NCBI GenBank assembly: GCA_040507895.1
Contig: JBEVNX010000212.1
Span: 1 to 9,773 of the forward strand
Source: JBEVNX01 sp040507895
GTDB taxonomy: Bacteria; Desulfobacterota; Binatia; JACPRU01
Length of the DNA stretch: 9,773 nt
Reading direction: 5' to 3'
Under the pieces are notes generated by a model. That model was not told where the DNA came from and ran no database searches. It saw only the letters and a program-made list of their open reading frames with translations. This document shows positions 1 through 7,619 of the stretch, piece by piece (the first letter of the stretch is position 1; each line of letters begins with the position of its first letter). A program made the translations under genes and the position numbers.

Positions 1-894
1 GGGGTCGCGCACGAACGATAGGCGCTCGAGGTGGAAATCGGTGGTCGAAGTGACCTCGCCGTTCGGGCCGGCGGCGGTCGCCAAGGCCGGGGGCATCAAA
101 CGGTTCGCCCGCTGCCGGTCGAAGTGCATCGAAACGCTGATCGCGGTGCCGTCTTCGAGTTGGATGTTCCGCAGCTCGTGTTGGTAGCGGCTGCGGCGAA
201 AGCCGCCGCGAGCGCGGAGGAATCGCGGCCGCCATTGCCGCACGATCCAGCCGGACTCCCCGTCCACCGCCTCGCGTTCATCGCCCCAGCCGAGCTCCCC
301 GGAGAACCGGACGCCGCTCTGGAAATAGCCGCGCGCTCCGGGCTGTCCGGTCGACGGTGCGCCGGGCTGGGCGTAGTCATCGAGGGGGAGGGCAGGCTTC
401 CGCGCATCGAGCTCCAGATCGAGCTGCATGAATCGTCCATCGTCGTCGGCACCGACGGCGCGAAGGAGAGAACCGAGAGGTGCGATCCTGCCATCGCCCG
501 CTTCGTGGGCGCGCCAGAAGCTCTCGCCCCGTGATCCCTGAAACGACAGGTCGAGTCGTCCTCGCGAAGGGGACGATCGCTGGGCGCGCCTGCGGCGCAG
601 GAGTCCCGGCCGGTCGTACTCCGTGGAGGTTCCGTACTCGCCCTTCTCGAGATCGAAGAGCGCGAGCGTGTGAAGGGCGGCGCTCGAGCGGCGCGAGAGG
701 TCGTCGAACACGAACGCGCAGAGGAACGCCCACTGCCACCCGGTCGCGTGACCGCGGAGGCGGCCCATGGCGGAGTGAATGCTCGGTCGTGCGTCCGTAT
801 CGCCGTCATGCGGGAGGACGAGCTCCGACTCGCCGAGCAAGAGCGGCTCTCGACTCGCTGCCGCCACAGATTCGGCCGATCCCGGCTCAGCCAT
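1..894 (-). CDS. CrtC/AttH-like (lipocalin-type) protein, 3' end beyond the window
   Basis: The minus strand is open for 298 codons from the ATG at 894 to base 1, so the C-terminus lies outside the window. I recognise the pattern of the CrtC/AttH beta-barrel family (carotenoid 1,2-hydratase and 'predicted secreted hydrolase' relatives). About residues 53-85 hold the GWQWAFLCAFVFDD strand pair followed by ALHTLALFDLEKGEY, residues 112-120 GRLDLSFQG, residues 154-162 RFMQLDLEL, and residues 187-221 ARGYFQSGVRFSGELGW leading to SGWIVRQW, where classical members carry a D-H-x-W-G type motif. There is no signal peptide, so it is probably cytoplasmic. Family members hydrate isoprenoid double bonds or have unknown roles; the reaction here is unknown. 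ATG 894 is the first start after the in-frame stop at 922-924, and the upstream GGGAACAGG is only a weak ribosome site. It is divergent from the alcohol dehydrogenase operon. The other frames of this stretch give low-complexity Arg/Ser-rich translations, which supports this one. Confidence 0.75.
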   Translation of the reverse strand, partial: MAEPGSAESVAAASREPLLLGESELVLPHDGDTDARPSIHSAMGRLRGHATGWQWAFLCAFVFDDLSRRSSAALHTLALFDLEKGEYGTSTEYDRPGLLRRRRAQRSSPSRGRLDLSFQGSRGESFWRAHEAGDGRIAPLGSLLRAVGADDDGRFMQLDLELDARKPALPLDDYAQPGAPSTGQPGARGYFQSGVRFSGELGWGDEREAVDGESGWIVRQWRPRFLRARGGFRRSRYQHELRNIQLEDGTAISVSMHFDRQRANRLMPPALATAAGPNGEVTSTTDFHLERLSFVRDP

Positions 895-986
895 TCGCCA
901 GTTGCCTGTTCCCGACGTTCGTCATACGAAGATTCGTCTCGCCTGCGCGCGAAACCCAACGACGTCGGTATCGAATGGAGGGAAGC
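895..986. promoter_or_regulatory. Divergent intergenic control region with overlapping inverted repeats
   Basis: This 92-base gap separates the minus-strand CrtC-like gene from the plus-strand dehydrogenase operon. It contains TTCGT (918-922), a 3-base spacer, ACGAA (926-930), a 2-base spacer, and TTCGT again (933-937). The central arm can therefore pair with either side. A perfect 8-base palindrome CGACGTCG lies at 960-967. A weak plus-strand promoter could be TTGCCT (902-907) and TACGAA (925-930) with a 17-base spacer, which would place the repeats over the -10 element. The repeats are seen directly. A role as operator for a TetR-like or similar repressor controlling both directions is inferred, and no regulator gene is in the window. 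Confidence 0.35.
977..981 (+). promoter_or_regulatory. Shine-Dalgarno site GGAGG for the alcohol dehydrogenase
   Basis: GGAGG lies 5 bases before the ATG at 987. It decides between that ATG and an in-frame ATG at 975, which overlaps this site and has no good ribosome site of its own. It is one of the few strong Shine-Dalgarno sequences in the window. Confidence 0.7.
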
Positions 987-2075
987 ATGGTCAAGGCCGC
1001 GGTGATGTGGGCCTTCAACGAGCCGCTGAAGATCGACTCGCTGAAGCTCAAGGCCCCGCGCGAAGACGAGGTGGTGGTGCGAGTCGCAGCGAGCGGCGTC
1101 TGCCACTCCGACCTCTCGGTCGTGAAGATGGTGTTGCCCATTCCTCCGCCGATCGTGCTCGGACACGAAGGGGCCGGCATCGTCGAGGATGTGGGCAAAG
1201 GGGTAAAGGACCTGAAGCCGGGCGACCACGTGGTGCTTTCCTGGGTGGAAAACTGCGGGAAGTGCCACTACTGCGTCTCCGGCCGTGATCATCTCTGCGA
1301 CACGGGCATCCGCAGCTCGATGGCCGGTCAGGAGGCGGTCTTCGAGAAGGACGGCGTCGACATCGCGCGCATGGCGGGCGTGGCGTCCTTCGCCGAGCGA
1401 ACGGTGGTGCGCGCCACGGCCTGTATCAAGATTCCCGAGGAAGCGCCGCTCGACCGCGCTTGCCTGGTCGGGTGCGGCGTGATGACCGGCGTCGGCGCGG
1501 CGACCAACACCGCCAAGGTACGCCCCGGCGAGACCGTCGCGGTGTTCGGTTGTGGCGGGGTGGGGCTCAACGTGATCCAGGGGGCGGTGCTGTGCGGCGC
1601 CTCTCGCGTCATCGCGGTCGACCTCGTCGATGCCAAGCTGAAGCTTGCCCGCGTGTTCGGTGCGACGGACCTGGTGAACGGCAAGCAATCGGACGCGGTG
1701 GATGCGATCAAGAGCCTCACCGGTGGGCTCGGCGTCGACTATGCCTTCGAGGTGATCGGCGTTCCGACGGCGATCCAGCAGGCCTTCGCCGCGCTCAAGC
1801 GCGGCGGCAAGGCGGTGATCGTCGGCGTGCCGCGCATGGGCGAGGAAGTGAGCCTCCAAGGCTGGTCATTCCCCCTCGAGGAGAAGTCGATCATCGGTTC
1901 GCTCTACGGGTCGGCCAACATGCACCGAGACATGCCGCGGCTGATCGAGCTCTACATGCGGAAACGGCTCAAGATCGACGAGCTGATCTCGCGCCGCATC
2001 AAGCTCGACGACGTCAACGCCGCGTTTGATGCGATGGAAGCCGGCGAGGTCGCGCGAAGCGTGATCGTCTACTGA
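987..2075 (+). CDS. Zinc-dependent (MDR family) alcohol dehydrogenase
   Basis: This 362-residue medium-chain alcohol dehydrogenase oxidises an alcohol, or reduces an aldehyde, with a nicotinamide cofactor in the cytoplasm. The catalytic zinc ligands are Cys39 (GVCHSD), His60 (GHEGAG, with Glu61) and Cys163 (GCGVMTG). The structural zinc lobe has Cys90, Cys93, Cys96 and Cys104. The Rossmann fold shows GCGGVG at 188-193, and Asp212 (VIAVDL) in the position that selects NAD(H) over NADP(H). It resembles class III-like and Rxyl_3153-type (NDMA-dependent) dehydrogenases more than yeast-type enzymes. All key residues are present, so it should be active; the substrate is unknown. The start is set by GGAGG five bases upstream. 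It is the first gene of a four-gene operon, and the next gene begins 7 bases after its stop. The reading frame stays open upstream to about 480, but that part is antisense to the CrtC-like gene and does not look like protein. Confidence 0.93.
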   Translation: MVKAAVMWAFNEPLKIDSLKLKAPREDEVVVRVAASGVCHSDLSVVKMVLPIPPPIVLGHEGAGIVEDVGKGVKDLKPGDHVVLSWVENCGKCHYCVSGRDHLCDTGIRSSMAGQEAVFEKDGVDIARMAGVASFAERTVVRATACIKIPEEAPLDRACLVGCGVMTGVGAATNTAKVRPGETVAVFGCGGVGLNVIQGAVLCGASRVIAVDLVDAKLKLARVFGATDLVNGKQSDAVDAIKSLTGGLGVDYAFEVIGVPTAIQQAFAALKRGGKAVIVGVPRMGEEVSLQGWSFPLEEKSIIGSLYGSANMHRDMPRLIELYMRKRLKIDELISRRIKLDDVNAAFDAMEAGEVARSVIVY

Positions 2076-2082
2076 GCGGCGG

Positions 2083-3186
2083 ATGCTGACCAAGGCCGAC
2101 GACTACCCGGTCCACCAGACGGCGGAGCCGATCGCGTACGCGGGGACCGACCGCAACTTCTACGATCGGTACTTCTTCAACGGCTACGCCCGGGACGGAG
2201 AGGTCTTCTTCGCCGTGGCGATGGGGATCTATCCGCACTTGAACGTGATCGACGCCGCGTTCTCTGTGATCCTTGCGGGGCGGCAGCACAACGTGCGGGC
2301 CTCGCGCTGCCTGCGTATGGAACGGATGGACACGCGGGCTGGGGCGATTTCGGTGGACGTGGTCGAGCCGCTGCGGAAGCTTCGCGTCCGCGTCGACGAC
2401 CGCGCGCACGGGATCCGCGCCGATCTGTCGTTCACGGGCCGTGCCCTTCCGATCGAGGAGCCGCGCTACACTCGCCGCAACGGGCCGCGCACGTTCTTCG
2501 ACTTGACGCGCATGACGCAGAACGGCGCCTACGACGGCTGGATCGAGGTCGAAGGCGAGCGCGTCGAGGTGCGACCCGAGCGCTTCCTCGGTACCCGCGA
2601 CCGATCGTGGGGCGTGCGACAGATCGGTGCCCCGGATCCTCAGCCGCATGCCCCCGCCGTGATGCCGCAATTCTACTGGCTGTGGGCGCCCCTCAACTTC
2701 GACGACGCCGTGTTCCTCTACGACGTCAATCAGGACGCGACGGGCGACTGCTGGCACCAGAGCGCCTTTCTCGGCGCGCTCGGCGAGGTCGAGGCCGAAG
2801 CGATGGCGTCGGCCTCTTCGAGCGTCGTGTTCAAGCCGGGCACCCGGCACGCGCGAAGCGCGACGCTCAGCCTGCGGCGACGAAGTGGCAGCGAGATCGT
2901 GGTCGTGCTCGAGCCGTCGTTCGAATTCTCGATGTCCGGGATCGGATATTTCCATCCCGAGTGGGGGCACGGCAGCTACACTGGCGAGGATCGCACCGGC
3001 TACGACGTATACGAGCCGGGCACGGTGGACGAGACGTCGCCACTCCACATGCACGTGCAGGCATTCTGCCACGCCACGCTTCGGGAGGGCGGCCGGAGCG
3101 TCCCGGGCGTGGGCGTGCTCGAGCAGTTGATCCTCGGGCCCCATGAGCCCTCCGGCTTTCGCGAGCTCCTCGACGGAGCGCGCTGA
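2083..3186 (+). CDS. Conserved protein of DUF7064/DUF7065 type (CrtC/AttH-related beta-barrel)
   Basis: This 367-residue protein belongs to a family of unknown function that I recall mainly from actinobacteria and soil proteobacteria, often beside acyl-CoA or alcohol metabolism genes. Visible hallmarks are the N-terminal DDYPVHQTAEPI, DRNFYDRYFFNGYARDGE (23-40), FFAVAMGIYP (42-51), EEPRYTRRNG (125-134), RFLGTRDRSWGVR (167-179), MPQFYWLWAPLNF (194-206), and a C-terminal GIGYFHPEWGHG (287-297). The GTRDRSWG stretch resembles the D-H-x-W-G signature of CrtC/AttH proteins, so it is probably a distant relative of the divergent gene at 1-894. There is no signal peptide or membrane segment. It sits 7 bases after the dehydrogenase and 7 bases before the preferred kinase start, so it should be co-expressed. 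The family name is from memory. Enzymatic activity is not shown; a hydratase or lipid-binding role is only inferred. Confidence 0.85.
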   Translation: MLTKADDYPVHQTAEPIAYAGTDRNFYDRYFFNGYARDGEVFFAVAMGIYPHLNVIDAAFSVILAGRQHNVRASRCLRMERMDTRAGAISVDVVEPLRKLRVRVDDRAHGIRADLSFTGRALPIEEPRYTRRNGPRTFFDLTRMTQNGAYDGWIEVEGERVEVRPERFLGTRDRSWGVRQIGAPDPQPHAPAVMPQFYWLWAPLNFDDAVFLYDVNQDATGDCWHQSAFLGALGEVEAEAMASASSSVVFKPGTRHARSATLSLRRRSGSEIVVVLEPSFEFSMSGIGYFHPEWGHGSYTGEDRTGYDVYEPGTVDETSPLHMHVQAFCHATLREGGRSVPGVGVLEQLILGPHEPSGFRELLDGAR

Positions 3187-3193
3187 GCGGCGC

Positions 3194-4231
3194 ATGCGAG
3201 AGCTCGGCGAGCGCATCGCCGCCTACCTCGCTCACCGGTGGCCGCAGGCGGCGGACGTAGACGTCGAGGCGATCGACCGCATCTTCGGCGGCGCCTCGCG
3301 CGAAACCTATCGACTGACGGTACGCCTCCGGGAAGGTGGAGGGTTACGGCACCTGCGCCTCATCCTGCGGCGTGATCCCACCTCGAGCTTGATCGAGACC
3401 GACCGCGCGACGGAGTTCCGCGCCTATGCGGCGTTCCACGGCACGAATGTCCCGGTACCCCGCCCGCTGTTTCTCGAGACCGATCCTCGCTGGCTCGATC
3501 GGCCGTTCTTCGTGATGGAAGAGATCATCGGAGCTGTGTCGACCCCGAAGCTACTGACCGAGCATCCCTATCTCGACTGCCGGGAAGCGATTGGCGAGCG
3601 GAAGTGGCGAATCCTCGGCTTGATCGCGCGCACCGATCCGGCAAAAGTCGGGCTGCTCGATGCGCTCGAGGCGCCCGTGCTCGAGGAGTGCTGGCGGCGC
3701 GAGCTCGACTACTGGGAGCGGATCATCGACGAGGACGAGATGACGCCCCAGCCGATCGCTCGCGCGGCCATCCGCCGGCTGCGCCGCGATCCACCTCCGC
3801 CCCCGCGGCGACTCTCAGTCGTGCACGGGGACTACCGCACCGGTAATTTCCTTTTCGACGATACGGGGCGGATCCACGCCATCCTCGATTGGGAGATGTG
3901 CCATCTAGGCGATCCGCTGGAGGACCTCGCATGGGCGCTCGATCCGTTGTGGAGCTGGCCGGATCGCGAGCTGCCGGGGAAGCTCTTGCCTCGAGAACGG
4001 GCGCTCGCACTTTGGGAAGAGGCGAGCGGCATGACGATCGACCGCAGGGCGCTCGGCTGGTGGGAGATCTTTGCTTCGGTCAAAGGGCTGGCGATTTGGA
4101 TCTCGTCGGGGCGCGAGTTCGCCGACGGTCGCAACCAAGATCCGATCCTCGCCCTCGCCAGCTGGTTTCCCACCGACGTACACGATCGCGTGCTCGTCGA
4201 GCGCCTCGCACCCGAGGTGGATCGGTCATGA
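3194..4231 (+). CDS. Phosphotransferase family protein (APH fold, ACAD10/11-type kinase)
   Basis: This is a 345-residue small-molecule kinase of the aminoglycoside phosphotransferase fold. It shows IFGGASRETYRL (30-41) as the nucleotide loop, LRLILRRDP (54-62) as the strand before the C-helix, VPVPRPLF (87-94), the hinge FFVMEEIIG (106-113), the Brenner motif HGDYRTGNFLF (211-221, catalytic Asp213 and metal ligand Asn218), and ILDWEMCHLGDPLEDLAW (230-247, metal ligand Asp232). The order matches ACAD10/ACAD11 and LvaA-like proteins, which phosphorylate 4-hydroxyacyl groups, better than antibiotic kinases. The strand that usually carries the ATP-anchoring lysine reads LRR, as I recall for this subfamily. 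I chose ATG 3194 because it recreates the junction seen at the previous gene (TGA, 7 bases, ATG). An ATG at 3143 would add 17 Ser/Glu/Arg-rich residues and overlap the upstream gene by 44 bases. The substrate is unknown. Confidence 0.9.
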   Translation: MRELGERIAAYLAHRWPQAADVDVEAIDRIFGGASRETYRLTVRLREGGGLRHLRLILRRDPTSSLIETDRATEFRAYAAFHGTNVPVPRPLFLETDPRWLDRPFFVMEEIIGAVSTPKLLTEHPYLDCREAIGERKWRILGLIARTDPAKVGLLDALEAPVLEECWRRELDYWERIIDEDEMTPQPIARAAIRRLRRDPPPPPRRLSVVHGDYRTGNFLFDDTGRIHAILDWEMCHLGDPLEDLAWALDPLWSWPDRELPGKLLPRERALALWEEASGMTIDRRALGWWEIFASVKGLAIWISSGREFADGRNQDPILALASWFPTDVHDRVLVERLAPEVDRS

Positions 4232-4674
4232 AGCCGGAGGTCGACGTCGTTCTGCGATCGATGATGACGAAGCTCCTCGTAGAGGTCGCGCCCGCAATCG
4301 GCGATGCTTACGTACGCAGCAACGTCGAGAGCATGGTGGCGCTGCTCGCGGCCGCTGCCGAAGAGTTCGACCGCGCCGCCGAGGTGCGAGTCGCGGAGAA
4401 TCGCTCGATGCGAGCGATCCTCCGCGCCGCGGCGGTGCAGGTCCCCGACGGGGACCTGCGCGCTCGGCTGGCGCTCGCCGCCGAAGAGAGCGACCCGAGC
4501 CTGCGCATCGCCGATCTCAACGCGTCGAACGACCGGCTGCGTGCTCTGCTGATCGAGCTCCAAGCGCTCGTCGAGGGCAGCGACGAGGGGTGGGCACGCG
4601 AGATCGACGGAGCGATCTGGGCCGAGCTGCGTGCGTCGGCGCGCCGGCGGGCGATCTCCTTCTACCCGTTTTGA
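4228..4674 (+). CDS. Small helical hypothetical protein paired with the kinase
   Basis: This is a 148-residue protein that I do not recognise. It starts at the ATG inside the ATGA that also ends the kinase gene, which implies translational coupling. The composition is rich in Ala, Glu, Leu and Arg. Long amphipathic helices are likely at about 3-25, 32-70, 76-88, 93-117 and 121-142, with the helix-breaking VPDGD (72-76) between two of them. It ends with the aromatic SFYPF. There is no signal peptide, membrane segment, metal-binding cysteine or catalytic motif. The architecture and position suggest an all-alpha partner or scaffold for the preceding phosphotransferase. The arrangement resembles the small LvaB partner encoded next to the LvaA kinase in levulinate catabolism, but no sequence relationship is claimed. 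The tail is the last gene of the operon before the convergent PEBP gene. Confidence 0.8.
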   Translation: MKPEVDVVLRSMMTKLLVEVAPAIGDAYVRSNVESMVALLAAAAEEFDRAAEVRVAENRSMRAILRAAAVQVPDGDLRARLALAAEESDPSLRIADLNASNDRLRALLIELQALVEGSDEGWAREIDGAIWAELRASARRRAISFYPF

Positions 4675-4689
4675 GCCCTCGGGCGCTCA
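4672..4689. repeat. Short inverted repeat joining two convergent stop codons
   Basis: The bases TGAGC (4672-4676) and GCTCA (4685-4689) are exact reverse complements with 8 bases between them. The left arm begins with the TGA of the 148-residue gene, and the right arm is the TGA of the PEBP gene on the other strand. A 5-base stem without a T-run is weak for an intrinsic terminator. It is the only candidate termination structure in this 12-base convergent gap. Confidence 0.3.
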
Positions 4690-5232
4690 GCGGCCGTAGC
4701 TCCCCGCCAGCTCGGCTTCGGCCACGATCTTCTGTTTCTGGATCGCGTTCAGAACGGCATCGCGTCTGGCCCCGGGTTCGAGCTCGATCGGGTTCGACAG
4801 CGCGTAGAGCTTGAACTCATAGCGATGGGTCGACCCGGGCGGCGGGCAGGGCCCGCCGTAGCCGATCTTGCCGAAGTCGTTGGTTCCCTGACGAGATCCG
4901 TCGCCGAGCGATGCGGTCGTCGGGACGCCCTCGCCGAGCGCCTGCGTAGCGGGCGGCATGTTGTAGAGAAGCCAGTGAGTCCACGTCCCGGATGGCGCGT
5001 CCGGATCGTCCACGACGAGCGCGAGCGCATTCGTTCCTTCGGGAATGCCTTCCCAGTGGAGGGGTGGAGAACGGTCGGCGCCGTCGCACGTATACTTGCG
5101 CGGGATGGACTTGCCGTCCTCGAACGCATCGCTGGCTATACGCAACGGCGACGGCTTCCCCGCCTGCGCATCGAGGCCGAGCAGGCAGAGGCCGAGGATC
5201 ATCCAGGCGAGGAGGAGCAAGTGCTCGCGCAT
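4687..5232 (-). CDS. Secreted PEBP protein, YbhB/YbcL (Raf kinase inhibitor-like) family
   Basis: This 181-residue protein has a signal peptide: MREH, a hydrophobic core at about 5-20 (LLLLAWMILGLCLLGL), then DAQA with likely cleavage after Ala24. The mature part is a compact bacterial PEBP domain: PRKYTCDGADRSPPLHW (44-60), the conserved region 1 motif DDPDAPSGTWTHWLLYNMP (75-93), GTNDFGKIGYGGPCPPPGSTHRY (116-138) covering conserved region 2, and YEFKLYAL (138-145). These residues build the anion- or phosphate-binding pocket of PEBPs. The bacterial role is poorly defined; periplasmic ligand binding or protease modulation has been proposed. ATG 5232 is chosen over a start at 5337 because AGGAGG lies 9 bases upstream and the signal peptide begins right there; the longer form would also overlap parC. 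It is convergent with the operon and divergent from parC. Confidence 0.92.
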   Translation of the reverse strand: MREHLLLLAWMILGLCLLGLDAQAGKPSPLRIASDAFEDGKSIPRKYTCDGADRSPPLHWEGIPEGTNALALVVDDPDAPSGTWTHWLLYNMPPATQALGEGVPTTASLGDGSRQGTNDFGKIGYGGPCPPPGSTHRYEFKLYALSNPIELEPGARRDAVLNAIQKQKIVAEAELAGSYGR

Positions 5233-5241
5233 GCCGTGAGC

Positions 5242-5247
5242 CCTCCT
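5242..5247 (-). promoter_or_regulatory. Shine-Dalgarno site AGGAGG for the PEBP gene
   Basis: On the minus strand AGGAGG lies 9 bases before the ATG at 5232. It supports the start that gives a clean signal peptide rather than the upstream ATG at 5337 inside parC. Confidence 0.7.
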
Positions 5248-5274
5248 GTTCCGCACGCTAGCAAAAGGCGGCAT

Positions 5275-5301
5275 ATGGAAAAAGACGCTCGTTCTCTGTA
5301 A
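5275..5301 (+). other. Possible 8-codon leader ORF ahead of parC
   Basis: An ATG at 5275 is followed by eight codons (MEKDARSL) and TAA at 5299-5301, ten bases before the parC ATG and in a different frame. An AAGG sequence at 5265-5268 lies 6 bases before it, whereas parC itself has no recognisable ribosome site. It could be a translated leader that couples or attenuates parC, or simply chance, since such short ORFs are common. No Trp/His/Leu-rich attenuator pattern is seen. Confidence 0.2.
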
Positions 5302-5311
5302 ACGCCACGCG

Positions 5312-7591
<2,280 letters not shown>

Positions 7592-7593
7592 CG

Positions 7594-7608
7594 GCGACCG
7601 TCGGTCGC
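7594..7608 (+). promoter_or_regulatory. parE: Hairpin between a distant Shine-Dalgarno sequence and the parE start
   Basis: GCGACC (7594-7599), a GTC loop, and GGTCGC (7603-7608) form a perfect 6-base stem in the parC-parE gap. A strong GGGAGGAG lies at 7581-7588, overlapping the end of parC, but it is 31 bases from the parE ATG, too far for normal use. Folding the hairpin would shorten the gap to about 16 bases. The stem is seen directly; a bridging role is inferred. There is no T-run, so it is not an intrinsic terminator. Confidence 0.35.
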
Positions 7609-7619
7609 ACGGGCTCGCC

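Noticed and set aside
480..986. A long N-terminal extension of the alcohol dehydrogenase reading frame
   Set aside because: The extension is Arg-rich with no domain, lies antisense to the CrtC-like gene, and a strong GGAGG sets the start at 987 where the family N-terminus begins.
96..1859. A 587-codon minus-strand open frame spanning the dehydrogenase and the CrtC-like gene
   Set aside because: It runs antisense through the dehydrogenase and out of frame across the CrtC-like gene. Its second half is low-complexity Ser/Arg/Ala/Pro with no family pattern.
2014..3216. A 400-codon minus-strand open frame opposite the DUF7064/DUF7065-type gene
   Set aside because: Its composition is that of an antisense shadow of high-GC coding sequence. 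The plus-strand frame carries the recognisable conserved motifs and fits the operon spacing.
3194..4231. Aminoglycoside resistance kinase
   Set aside because: The fold is shared, but the IFGGASRETY, LRR and HGDYRTGNF...ILDWE pattern and the metabolic neighbours match ACAD10/11-type phosphotransferases. Nothing points to a resistance cassette or mobile element.
5233..5311. Defined sigma-70 promoters in the PEBP-parC gap
   Set aside because: A minus-strand TTTACA is close to a -35 box, but no acceptable -10 lies at 16-18 bases, and the AT-rich CATATG on the plus strand has no matching -35. I could not support a specific promoter.
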